Of a stretch of DNA of 64,000 bases, positions 47,576 through 56,346 are shown piece after piece (the first letter of the stretch is position 1; each line of letters opens with the position of its first letter). The notes below the pieces were generated by a model. The model searched no databases, was not told the DNA's origin, and was given only the letters and a program-made list of their open reading frames with translations. Origin of the DNA: Rhodobacterales bacterium HTCC2255 (GTDB lineage: Bacteria; Pseudomonadota; Alphaproteobacteria; Rhodobacterales; Rhodobacteraceae); contig DS022282.1 in NCBI GenBank assembly GCA_000153745.1, forward strand, positions 965,495 through 1,029,494. The letters run 5' to 3'. The position numbers and the translations under genes are program-made.

Positions 47576-48484
47576 ATGCCCCTCTCAATGAACTCAAAAG
47601 TATTCATCACTTGCGCAATCACAGGCTCTGGAAGCTCGCAGGACCGAAGTCCTCATGTACCAAGAAGTCCAAAAGAGATTGCTGAAAGTGCTATAGCAGC
47701 TGCAAAAGCTGGTGCTGCAATTGTTCACTGCCATGTCAGGGATCCTGAAACAGGTGTGCCATCACGTGACTTGAAGCTTTATCGTGAGGTTACTGACCGC
47801 GTTAGAGATTCTGAAGTAGATATGGTTCTGAATCTAACAGCGGGAATGGGCGGTGATATGGTTTTTGGATCTCCCGACAGACCTTTACCACTTTCAAATT
47901 CAACAGATATGGCTAGTGCAGAAGAACGTGTAGCACATATAGCCGAATGTTTACCTGAAATTTGCACCCTAGATTGTGGAACAATGAATTTTGCAGAAGC
48001 AGACTATGTGATGACAAATACACCCGGCATGTTGGAAGCCATGGGGTCGATGATGGAGAGCTTAGGAGTAAAGCCAGAAATTGAAGCCTTTGATACAGGG
48101 CATTTATGGTTGGCCAAAAATTTGGTGGAAAAAGGAATATTAAAATCTCCAGCACTTGTTCAATTATGTATGGGTATTCCTTGGGGTGCGCCGGATGATT
48201 TAAATACATTCATGGCTATGGTGAACAATGTACCAAATGACTGGAATTGGTCTGCATTTTCCATTGGTCGCAATGAATTACCATATGTTGCAGCATCAGT
48301 TTTAGCCGGTGGTAATGTACGTGTTGGACTAGAAGATAACTTATGGTTGGCTAAGGGCCAATTAGCTACAAATGAAGCACTAGTAGAACGCGCTGTAACA
48401 ATAATAGAAGCTATGGGCAGTTCAATCATGACCCCAGAAGAAACTCGCGAAAAACTAAATTTAGTAAAACGGTTACCCAAATGA
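47576..48484 (+). CDS. cdhC: 3-Dehydrocarnitine cleavage enzyme (BKACE family)
   Basis: Zn-dependent beta-keto acid cleavage enzyme of 302 residues. In carnitine degradation it splits 3-dehydrocarnitine with acetyl-CoA into betainyl-CoA and acetoacetate. The metal ligands are visible as H-x-H in VHCHVRDPETG (His51 and His53) and Glu in GLEDNLW; LNLTAGMGG and CTLDCGTMNF are further BKACE motifs. AAAGGAT precedes ATG 47576. First gene of the operon, divergent from the GlxA-type regulator. The family has many substrate classes; the neighbouring carnitine dehydrogenase-thioesterase fusion makes dehydrocarnitine the best choice. Confidence 0.87.
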   Translation: MPLSMNSKVFITCAITGSGSSQDRSPHVPRSPKEIAESAIAAAKAGAAIVHCHVRDPETGVPSRDLKLYREVTDRVRDSEVDMVLNLTAGMGGDMVFGSPDRPLPLSNSTDMASAEERVAHIAECLPEICTLDCGTMNFAEADYVMTNTPGMLEAMGSMMESLGVKPEIEAFDTGHLWLAKNLVEKGILKSPALVQLCMGIPWGAPDDLNTFMAMVNNVPNDWNWSAFSIGRNELPYVAASVLAGGNVRVGLEDNLWLAKGQLATNEALVERAVTIIEAMGSSIMTPEETREKLNLVKRLPK

Positions 48485-49245
48485 GTAAAAAGCGAGTAGT
48501 CATAACTGCAGGAGCTGCAGGAATTGGCTTGGTCATAGCAAAAAACTATCTTGCAGAAGGCGCAAAAGTTGCAATTTGTGATATTGATCCAAACGCGATC
48601 CAAACATTCAAAAAGAAATACCCCAATTCACTAGCTATGTGTGCAAATGTAACTAACGAACAAGAAATGGATGATTTTTTTACTGCATGCAATGAATTTT
48701 TAAATGGTGTTGATGTTGTAATCGCTGGTGCTGGTATAGGTGGTCCTGCAGCATTAATTGAAGATTTAAATTACTCAGACTGGAAAGATACACTCGCCAC
48801 AACATTGGACGGTACATTTTTATTAGTTCGATGGGCCGCAAAACATATGCGCAAAAATAAATCTGGCTTGGTAATTCTTTTGTCATCATCTGCAGGATTG
48901 TTCGGTTACCCCTATCGCAGTCCATATGCCGTAGCAAAATGGGGGATTGTAGGATTAACAAAAACATTAGCTATGGAAATGGGAAGCGATGGCATTCGTG
49001 TAAATTGCATATGCCCTGGAGCTGTAGAAGGTGATCGGATGGACCGGGTAGTGCAAAATGAAGCTAAGGCGAGAGGTGTTGATGAGCAAAAAGTACGCGA
49101 TGATTATGTTTCGGCTGTATCATTGAAAACATGGGTTACTGCTGATGACATCGCGAATATGATTCACTTTTTAGATAGTCCGTCTGGCATGAAAATCTCT
49201 GGTCAAGCTTTGGCCGTTGATGGCCACACAGAGGCTATTACTTAG
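48481..49245 (+). CDS. Short-chain dehydrogenase/reductase in the carnitine operon
   Basis: Classical SDR of 254 residues: cofactor motif TAGAAGIGLVIA, Asp38-type residue in ICDIDPN suggesting NAD preference, AGAGIGG, catalytic Ser in ILLSSSAG and the Y-x3-K pair in SPYAVAKWG. The start overlaps cdhC by 4 bases. Because L-carnitine oxidation is assigned to the next gene, this one may be a D-carnitine dehydrogenase or a 3-hydroxybutyrate-type dehydrogenase using the acetoacetate released by CdhC. The sequence alone does not decide. Confidence 0.8.
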   Translation: MSKKRVVITAGAAGIGLVIAKNYLAEGAKVAICDIDPNAIQTFKKKYPNSLAMCANVTNEQEMDDFFTACNEFLNGVDVVIAGAGIGGPAALIEDLNYSDWKDTLATTLDGTFLLVRWAAKHMRKNKSGLVILLSSSAGLFGYPYRSPYAVAKWGIVGLTKTLAMEMGSDGIRVNCICPGAVEGDRMDRVVQNEAKARGVDEQKVRDDYVSAVSLKTWVTADDIANMIHFLDSPSGMKISGQALAVDGHTEAIT

Positions 49246-49289
49246 CATTAAAAAAAACTTAATTAAGACATTTATAAAATGAGAAAAAA

Positions 49290-50723
49290 ATGGAAAAAAA
49301 AGCAGCAATAATTGGTGGTGGTGTTATTGGTGGGGGTTGGCTTGCAAGATTTTTGCTTAATGGATGGGATGTAAATTTATATGATCCAGATCCTGAATCT
49401 GAGCGCAAAATAAAAGCAGTTTTAGAAAATGCACGGCATGCTTTGCCAATGTTGTATGATGTCAATTTACCTACTGAAGGATCACTTAAGTTTTGTGAAA
49501 ATATAAAAGATGCAGTTGATGGAGCTACTTGGATCCAAGAAAGTGTGCCTGAGAGATTGGCCCTCAAACATAAAGTATTTAATGAAATAATAAATTATGC
49601 ATCCTCTGATGCAGTTATTGGCTCTTCAACATCAGGGTTCAAACCATCAGAGCTTCAAGAAGAATCCATAAGACCTGATTCAATTATTGTTACACACCCT
49701 TTTAATCCAGTCTATTTGTTACCATTAATTGAGCTAGTTCCTTCCCCTGCAAATTCAGAAGCTATTATAAATAAAGCAAAAGAAATATTAACTTCCCTAG
49801 GAATGTTCCCATTACACGTTAGAAAAGAAATTGATGCACATATTGCAGATAGATTTTTAGAAGCTGTTTGGCGCGAAGGTTTATGGCTCATAAAGGATGG
49901 AATTGCCACAACTCAAGAAATAGATGATGCCATTCGATATGGTTTTGGATTGCGATGGGCTCAAATGGGATTATTCGAAACCTATAGGATAGCCGGTGGA
50001 GAAGAAGGAATGGCACATTTCATTTCTCAATTTGGTCCATGTTTGCAATGGCCATGGACTAAACTTATGGATGTTCCTGAACTTACTGATGAGTTAATTG
50101 AGCAAATTGCTAACCAATCTGATATGCAATCAGGACACAAATCTATTCGGGAACTAGAGAGATTACGTGATAACAATTTAATAGCTATTCTTCGTTCATT
50201 AAAAAATGAAAATACAGCTGCAGGTGCTTTAATTAATAAACATGAACAAATAATAAAACCAGAATTGCCTTCAGAATATAATGGCCCCATTACCACCATC
50301 AATAGAGTTATTCCAAACGATTGGACAGACTACAATGGACATATGAATGAAAGCAGATACGGACAAATTTTTTCTGATGCTGCTGATATAATTATGAAAA
50401 CAGTGGGGGCAAATGAAGCATACATTGCATCTGGACTAAGCTATTTTACCGTAGATATTTCAATTAAGTTTCTAGCTGAGACCCACGCAGGATCAAACAT
50501 TCATGTGAAATCATTTATCCTTCAAGGCGAAGGAAAAAAAATGCGTTTATTCCATCAAATGTTTGGCGATGATGGTAATTTAATGGCTACTGGGGAACAA
50601 ATGTTAATTCATGTTAGCTTAAAAACAAGACGTGCATGTGAACCAAGAAAAGATGTTCTTACCAACTTAGAAAGAATTGCAGCTGCTCACAGTAAAATTG
50701 AAGATCCGAGGGGAGAAAAATAA
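49290..50723 (+). CDS. lcdH: L-carnitine dehydrogenase / betainyl-CoA thioesterase fusion
   Basis: Two-domain enzyme of 477 residues. Residues 1 to about 320 form a 3-hydroxyacyl-CoA-dehydrogenase-type fold (IIGGGVIGGGW, STSGFKPSEL, THPFNPVYLLPLIELVPS) that oxidises L-carnitine to 3-dehydrocarnitine with NAD. Residues from about 335 form a hotdog thioesterase with DYNGHMNESRYGQIF near 347, which would release glycine betaine from betainyl-CoA. In pseudomonads these are separate CdhA and CdhB proteins; the fused form is known in rhizobia. The stop overlaps the next start by one base (TAATG). Confidence 0.88.
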   Translation: MEKKAAIIGGGVIGGGWLARFLLNGWDVNLYDPDPESERKIKAVLENARHALPMLYDVNLPTEGSLKFCENIKDAVDGATWIQESVPERLALKHKVFNEIINYASSDAVIGSSTSGFKPSELQEESIRPDSIIVTHPFNPVYLLPLIELVPSPANSEAIINKAKEILTSLGMFPLHVRKEIDAHIADRFLEAVWREGLWLIKDGIATTQEIDDAIRYGFGLRWAQMGLFETYRIAGGEEGMAHFISQFGPCLQWPWTKLMDVPELTDELIEQIANQSDMQSGHKSIRELERLRDNNLIAILRSLKNENTAAGALINKHEQIIKPELPSEYNGPITTINRVIPNDWTDYNGHMNESRYGQIFSDAADIIMKTVGANEAYIASGLSYFTVDISIKFLAETHAGSNIHVKSFILQGEGKKMRLFHQMFGDDGNLMATGEQMLIHVSLKTRRACEPRKDVLTNLERIAAAHSKIEDPRGEK

Positions 50724-51883
50724 TGAATTTTGGATTATCACAAGAGCAAGAAATGATCGTTGATACTGTACGTGATTTTGTTGAAAAAGAAATTTACCCT
50801 CATGAAGCTGAAGTAGAACGAACGGGAAATGTTCCTATAGAATTAGGCCAATCAATAAAACAAAAAGTTATAGATTTGGGTTTTTATGCCTGTAACTTTC
50901 CTGAAAGTGTGGGTGGCGCAGGTTTAAGCCATCTTGATTTTACACTTGTTGAGAGAGAACTAGGTAGAGGCTCTATGGCCTTAACTCATTTTTTTGGAAG
51001 ACCTCAAAATATTCTTATGGCGTGTCGAGATGAACAAATAGAGCGCTATCTTCTACCAGCAGTAAAAGGTGAAATTACAGATGCATTGGCCATGACTGAA
51101 CCAGATGCAGGAAGTGATGTTCGCGGAATGAAATGCAGCGCTATATCCGATGGCTCAGATTGGATTATTAATGGATCAAAACACTTTATATCTGGTGCTG
51201 AGCATGCTGATTTTTTCATAGTATTTGTTGCAACTGGTGTTGACGAAACACCGCGAGGTCCAAAAAAACGGATTACTACATTTCTAGTAGACCGCGGAAC
51301 AAAAGGCTTTGAAGTTCGAAATGGATACAATTCAGTTAGCCATAAGGGATATAAAAATTGCATTTTGGACTTTGATAACTGTCGCTTACCAAAAGAGGCT
51401 GTTTTAGGCGAAATTGATGGTGGTTTTGCCGTAATGAATGAATGGCTTTATGCAACAAGAATAACAGTTGCAGCATTTTCAGTTGGTCGAGCTAGAAGAT
51501 GCTTTGATTATGCACTTAATTATGCTGCAGAACGAAAACAATTTGGGCAAGCAATTGGAAAATTCCAGGGCGTAGGCTTTCAGATTGCTGATATGATAAC
51601 AGATATAGACGCTGCAGATTTATTGACATTAAAATCTGCTTGGATGCTTGATCAGGGACAACCATCAAATCGAGAAATCGCAAGCGCAAAAGTATTTGCC
51701 TCAGAAACTTTAGCAAGTGTAACTGATAAAACATTACAAATATTTGGTGGGATGGGTTTAATGGATGATTTTCCTATTGAGCGGTTTTGGAGAGATGCCC
51801 GAGTAGAACGTATCTGGGATGGAACATCTGAAATTCAGCGCCATATAATTAGTCGTGAATTACTTCGCCCATTGGGTGCATAA
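50723..51883 (+). CDS. Acyl-CoA dehydrogenase, probable gamma-butyrobetainyl-CoA dehydrogenase
   Basis: FAD enzyme of 386 residues expected to oxidise gamma-butyrobetainyl-CoA to crotonobetainyl-CoA. Family motifs are LAMTEPDAGSDVRGMKCSA and WIINGSKHFISGAEHADF, YAAERKQFGQAIGKFQGVGF and FGGMGLMDDFPIERFWRDA. The position of the catalytic base in many family members (E in YEGT) is Asp366 here (WDGTSE). It is too short for DmdC (about 590 residues), which excludes that role. Placement between carnitine dehydrogenase and CaiD-like genes gives the substrate inference. Confidence 0.82.
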   Translation: MNFGLSQEQEMIVDTVRDFVEKEIYPHEAEVERTGNVPIELGQSIKQKVIDLGFYACNFPESVGGAGLSHLDFTLVERELGRGSMALTHFFGRPQNILMACRDEQIERYLLPAVKGEITDALAMTEPDAGSDVRGMKCSAISDGSDWIINGSKHFISGAEHADFFIVFVATGVDETPRGPKKRITTFLVDRGTKGFEVRNGYNSVSHKGYKNCILDFDNCRLPKEAVLGEIDGGFAVMNEWLYATRITVAAFSVGRARRCFDYALNYAAERKQFGQAIGKFQGVGFQIADMITDIDAADLLTLKSAWMLDQGQPSNREIASAKVFASETLASVTDKTLQIFGGMGLMDDFPIERFWRDARVERIWDGTSEIQRHIISRELLRPLGA

Positions 51884-53920
51884 ATGAATAACCTTGGAAG
51901 CTTATTACATCCCAAATCTATTGCCGTAATAGGTGGTGGATCATGGTGTGAAAATGTTATTGAACAATGCAGGAAAATGGACTTTCAGGGTGCTATTTGG
52001 GCAGTTCATCCCAAACGTACCGAAATCAATGGAATTACCTGCTTCAAAACTGTGGAAGATCTTCCATACGGACCAGATGCAAGTTTCATAGGCGTAAATA
52101 GATTTACAACAATTGAAGTAATAAAATCATTAAATTCCATAAAAGCAAAAGGTGCTGTTTGTTTTGCAAGTGGGTTTTCAGAGTCTGTGTCAGAAGATGC
52201 AAAGAGTGCTGATTTAGAACGCCAGTTAGTACTGGCTGCTGGCGAAATGGCTATCTTGGGTCCAAATTGTTATGGGTTTATAAACTACCTTGATGGGTCA
52301 CTTCTTTGGCCAGATCAGCATGGTGGCGAACGGGTAAAAACGGGTGTAGCCATTATTACCCAATCCTCGAATATTGCTATCAATTTAACAATGCAAAAGC
52401 GAGGACTTCCAATTGCTTTTATCTCTTCTGTTGGGAACCAAGCTCAAGTCAGTTTAGCAGAAATGGCTACTGAATTTTTGAAAGATCCACGTGTAACAGC
52501 TTTAGGGCTTCACATTGAAGGGATTAAAGATGTTGTTGAATTTGAAAGAATGGTACATATCGCCAACAATCTAGGAAAACCAATAATTATATTAAAAGTT
52601 GGAAGCTCCGATCAGGCGCAAGCTGCAACGATTTCCCATACTGCATCAATCGCTGGAAGTAACGCTGGCGCAACTGCTTTATTCAATCGTTTGGGTGTGG
52701 TTCAAGTGCAAAATCTAACCATATTTTTAGAAACATTAAAATTAGCACATGTAGTTGGGGAGCAACCAAATAATAAGGTCTTATCAATGTCTTGTTCTGG
52801 AGGTGAAGCAAGCCTGATGGCTGACATAGGGCAGGCAGTAGGAATTAATTTCCCACCACTGAGCAAAAATCAATCTGCAAGGTTGCGAAATACCTTGGGA
52901 AAAATGGTAAAATTAGCAAATCCTTTAGATTACCATACTTATATTTGGGGTAATTGGGAGGCAATGACCCAAACTTTTATTGCTGCACTAAAAGATTCAG
53001 ACTGCATTGGTTTATTAGTTTTAGACTTCCCACGCATTGATCGATGTGATCCACAAATGTGGGTTGATGTCATTCCTTCCCTTGTTGAGGCAAAAAACAA
53101 AACAGGATGCCAGATTGGAGTTGTTGGTTCCATTTCAGATACCTTACCAGAAAAGATTGCAAAAGAATTATTAGAAAAAGGTATTATTCCGTTTGGTGGT
53201 ATCGAAAGTGCTTTAGATTCCATTGCCAAATTCGCAACTTATTCAAAAATGAAATCTGAAAATATTTTACCACCAATCATCCCATTAAATTTAAAAGTAT
53301 TAACTGAAGCGACAGCAAAAAAAATGCTTGGCGAATTTGATATCCAACTACCAATTTCACAAACGGTATCTAATTATGAAGACATCAAAGATGCTGCAAA
53401 TAATGTTGGGTTCCCAGTTGTTTTGAAAGGCGAAGGTAGCGCCCATAAAACCGAAGCAGGACTTGTTGCGTTAAATTTACAAAATCAAACTGATATCCTT
53501 AATGCTGCAAAAGTTATGCCAAGCGAAACATTTTTAATAGAAAAGATGATTGCTGATAGTTTAATAGAATTGTTAGTTGGAGTAGTTTTAGATGAAGCTC
53601 ATGGTTATGTTTTAACAATTGCTTCAGGAGGAAAGCTCACTGAAATATTCGATGATAAAATTTCTTTATTAATACCCGCAAATAATGAAGACATTTTAAA
53701 ATCATTAAAAACACTCAAAATGTGGCCATTGTTTTTAGGGTATAGAGGTGCACCATCTCCCGATATAAATTGCATATTAAAAACAATTCAAAATGTTCAA
53801 AATTTCGTTATTTCTAATCATGGGAAAATATCAGAAGTTGAAATCAACCCACTCATATGTAGAGAACTAGATGCCCTTGTAGCTGATGCACTAATAAAAA
53901 TAGGAGAAAAAAATGACTGA
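51884..53920 (+). CDS. ADP-forming acyl-CoA ligase, probable gamma-butyrobetaine/carnitine CoA ligase
   Basis: Single-chain member of the nucleoside-diphosphate-forming acyl-CoA synthetase family (678 residues). It has a CoA-binding Rossmann domain (about 1-130, KSIAVIGGGSW), flavodoxin-like ligase domains with GPNCYGF, QSSNIAINLTMQKRGL, and SHTASIAGS carrying the likely phospho-His, and a C-terminal ATP-grasp domain (about 460-678, PVVLKGEGSAHKTEAGLVAL, IEINPLI-like VEINPLI). It directly follows the acyl-CoA dehydrogenase stop (no gap). It probably activates gamma-butyrobetaine, replacing the CaiB CoA-transferase or CaiC AMP-forming ligase of enterobacteria. The substrate is inferred. Confidence 0.8.
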   Translation: MNNLGSLLHPKSIAVIGGGSWCENVIEQCRKMDFQGAIWAVHPKRTEINGITCFKTVEDLPYGPDASFIGVNRFTTIEVIKSLNSIKAKGAVCFASGFSESVSEDAKSADLERQLVLAAGEMAILGPNCYGFINYLDGSLLWPDQHGGERVKTGVAIITQSSNIAINLTMQKRGLPIAFISSVGNQAQVSLAEMATEFLKDPRVTALGLHIEGIKDVVEFERMVHIANNLGKPIIILKVGSSDQAQAATISHTASIAGSNAGATALFNRLGVVQVQNLTIFLETLKLAHVVGEQPNNKVLSMSCSGGEASLMADIGQAVGINFPPLSKNQSARLRNTLGKMVKLANPLDYHTYIWGNWEAMTQTFIAALKDSDCIGLLVLDFPRIDRCDPQMWVDVIPSLVEAKNKTGCQIGVVGSISDTLPEKIAKELLEKGIIPFGGIESALDSIAKFATYSKMKSENILPPIIPLNLKVLTEATAKKMLGEFDIQLPISQTVSNYEDIKDAANNVGFPVVLKGEGSAHKTEAGLVALNLQNQTDILNAAKVMPSETFLIEKMIADSLIELLVGVVLDEAHGYVLTIASGGKLTEIFDDKISLLIPANNEDILKSLKTLKMWPLFLGYRGAPSPDINCILKTIQNVQNFVISNHGKISEVEINPLICRELDALVADALIKIGEKND

Positions 53921-54698
53921 AAGTCCAATCAAAACAATTCAAGACGGTCATGTTTTAGAAGTCATTTTAGATCGACCAAAAGCTAATGCCATAGATCTAA
54001 AAACAAGCAGAATTATGGGAGATATTTTTGCAAGTTTTAGAGACAATCCAGAACTCCGTGTAGCTATAATTACAGGAGCTGGCCCAAAATTTTTCTGCCC
54101 AGGATGGGATTTGAAAGCTGCTGCGGATGGTGACGAAGTAGACGGTGATTATGGCCAAGGTGGTTTTGGAGGACTTCAAGAACTAAAAAATCTAAACAAA
54201 CCCGTTATTGCTGCAGTAAATGGCATTTGTTGTGGAGGTGGATTAGAGCTGGCATTATCTGCAGACATTATTCTTTCTGCAGAGCATGCCCAATTTGCTT
54301 TACCAGAAATAAACTCAGGAACAGTTGCTGATGCAGCTTCAATAAAATTACCAAAGCGTATTCCTTATCACATTGCAATGGAAATGCTATTTACAGGAAG
54401 GTGGATTGATGCAGAGGAAGCTGCACGTTGGGGATTAATAAATCAAATTCACCCTGCAGAAGAATTAATGAATGAAGCCCGAAAGATGGCTAAAATATTG
54501 GCCGCAGGTCCACCTTTAGTTTACGCTGCAATTAAAGAAGTTGTTCGTGAAGCCGAGAACATGAAGTTTCAGGATGCATTAAACACTATAACATCAAGTG
54601 AGCTTCCCACTGTGAAAACTCTTTATACATCAGAGGATCAACTTGAAGGTGCAAAAGCATTTTCAGAAAAGCGTAAACCAGTTTGGAAAGGCAAGTAA
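53913..54698 (+). CDS. caiD: Crotonobetainyl-CoA hydratase (CaiD-like)
   Basis: Crotonase-fold enzyme of 261 residues, strongly resembling E. coli CaiD along its length: LDRPKANAIDLKTSRIMG, LRVAIITGAGPKFFCPGWDL, KPVIAAVNGICCGGGLELAL, FALPEINSGTV and the C-terminal SEKRKPVWKGK. It would hydrate crotonobetainyl-CoA to L-carnitinyl-CoA, linking the CoA ligase and dehydrogenase upstream with carnitine oxidation. AGGAG stands 6 bases before ATG 53913, inside the end of the ligase gene (8-base overlap). Last gene of the plus-strand operon. Confidence 0.9.
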   Translation: MTESPIKTIQDGHVLEVILDRPKANAIDLKTSRIMGDIFASFRDNPELRVAIITGAGPKFFCPGWDLKAAADGDEVDGDYGQGGFGGLQELKNLNKPVIAAVNGICCGGGLELALSADIILSAEHAQFALPEINSGTVADAASIKLPKRIPYHIAMEMLFTGRWIDAEEAARWGLINQIHPAEELMNEARKMAKILAAGPPLVYAAIKEVVREAENMKFQDALNTITSSELPTVKTLYTSEDQLEGAKAFSEKRKPVWKGK

Positions 54699-54735
54699 CT
54701 CAAATAAAATTCCAGAACTAATCTTCGCGGGTAAA

Positions 54736-56337
54736 TCAGATATTATTTCTTAATTCATATTTCTGAATCTTACCTGTTGCAGTCTTTGGGAGTACTCCAA
54801 ATACAACCTTTTTAGGGCGTTTAAAACCAGCAAGATGATCGCGGCAAAAAGATATAATTTCGTTTTCAGTTACAGATTTTCCATCTTTTAATTCAATGAA
54901 AGCACAAGGTACTTCACCCCACTTTTCATCTTTCATTGCGACAACAGCAGCTAGAGCAACAGCCTCATGTCGATGTAAAATACCTTCGACTTCAACAGAT
55001 GAAATATTCTCACCACCTGATATTATTATGTCTTTTAATCTGTCCTTAACTTCAACATAGCCATTTGCATGCATTACGGCTAAATCTTCAGATCTAAACC
55101 AACCATCTGCAAAAGCTTCAGATGTTGCTTTTGGGTTTTTCAAATATCCCTTCATGACAGTATTGCCACGAATTAATATTTCTCCAAATGTTTCACCATC
55201 TGCTGGGACATCTATTCCGTTGGGATCAACTACACGCAAGCCATCAGTATGAACCATTCCTGCTCCTTGTCGTGATTTCATTATTGCACGTTGATCCTGC
55301 GGCAAATCATCCCAATCACTATTCCAAGTAGACATAACTGTGTGTCCGTATGTTTCAGTTAACCCGTAAACTTGCGTAACATTAAAGCCAAGTTTTTCAA
55401 TGCCTTCTAAAACTGCGGCTGGAGGTGGTGCACCAGCAGTCATTACATTTACTGTATAATTGAATTTTTTTCGGTCATTATCATTTGCATTTAAAATCAT
55501 TCCTAAAACTATTGGCGCACCTCCAAAGTGCGAAATGCCGTGTTCACTTATTGCATTGTAAATGACTGCAGGTGTAATAGCGCGCGTACATACAATGGTT
55601 CCAGCCAAAGCAGCCATAGCCCAACCATGGCACCATCCATTACAGTGAAATAACGGGACTGTATAAAGGTATTTTGGATGCCTTGGTAATCCCCAATCAG
55701 AAATTACTCCCATAGACATCAAATAAGCGCCCCGATGATGATAAACAACGCCTTTAGGGCGACCTGTTGAGCCTGAGGTATAATTTAGTGCAATTGCATC
55801 CCATTCATCTGTTGGCATTTCCCAGTTTGCACTTTCATTACCTAATTTAATAAAATCAGAATAATCAATTGTACCAATTCGATTTGGATTTGGATTGTCT
55901 TGCAAATCAGCGATATCAACTACAAGTACATCTCGTCCTTTAATTGCTTCTGCAGCCTGAGGAGCAAGTTCACCATCAACAATAAAAACCTTAGCTTCTC
56001 CATGATCAAGAATATATGCGATAGTATCAGAGTCTAACCGCGTATTTATAGTATTTAGAACGGCCCCAGACATAGGAATACCAAAATGCGCTTCAATCAT
56101 TTCAGGAGTATTAGCAGCGAGGATTGCAACTGTGTCACCTTTCCCAACCCCATTCTTGTTTAATGCAGATGCTAATTGAATTGATCGTTTATATAATTGC
56201 GACCAGCTATAATTACGACTTTCATAGATTACGGCATCACGATCTGGAAACATTAATGCAGTGCGTTTTATAAACGAAAGCGGTGATAATGCTGCATGGT
56301 TTGCAGAATTTTTTTCAAAATCGTCATAAATACTCAT
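54736..56337 (-). CDS. AMP-forming acyl-CoA ligase, possible methylmercaptopropionate-CoA ligase (DmdB-like)
   Basis: ANL-superfamily ligase of 533 residues. ATP motifs are YTSGSTGRPKGV (186-197), QVYGLTETYG and the RSEDLAVMHANGYVEVKDRLKD stretch (given in parts), with the catalytic lysine in TATGKIQK at Lys523. The active-site segment FHCNGW places Trp at 235. As I recall, Trp235 and Lys523 are functional residues in a characterised DmdB of about the same length, so numbering and context (divergent dmdA 5 kb away on the same island) favour DmdB. Other short- or medium-chain fatty acids, or carnitine-type substrates, are not excluded. AGGAGG precedes ATG 56337. Confidence 0.78.
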   Translation of the reverse strand: MSIYDDFEKNSANHAALSPLSFIKRTALMFPDRDAVIYESRNYSWSQLYKRSIQLASALNKNGVGKGDTVAILAANTPEMIEAHFGIPMSGAVLNTINTRLDSDTIAYILDHGEAKVFIVDGELAPQAAEAIKGRDVLVVDIADLQDNPNPNRIGTIDYSDFIKLGNESANWEMPTDEWDAIALNYTSGSTGRPKGVVYHHRGAYLMSMGVISDWGLPRHPKYLYTVPLFHCNGWCHGWAMAALAGTIVCTRAITPAVIYNAISEHGISHFGGAPIVLGMILNANDNDRKKFNYTVNVMTAGAPPPAAVLEGIEKLGFNVTQVYGLTETYGHTVMSTWNSDWDDLPQDQRAIMKSRQGAGMVHTDGLRVVDPNGIDVPADGETFGEILIRGNTVMKGYLKNPKATSEAFADGWFRSEDLAVMHANGYVEVKDRLKDIIISGGENISSVEVEGILHRHEAVALAAVVAMKDEKWGEVPCAFIELKDGKSVTENEIISFCRDHLAGFKRPKKVVFGVLPKTATGKIQKYELRNNI

Positions 56338-56346
56338 TATAGCCTC

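Noticed and set aside
50723-51883. DmdC (methylmercaptopropionyl-CoA dehydrogenase)
   Set aside because: It is about 200 residues too short and lies in the carnitine operon.
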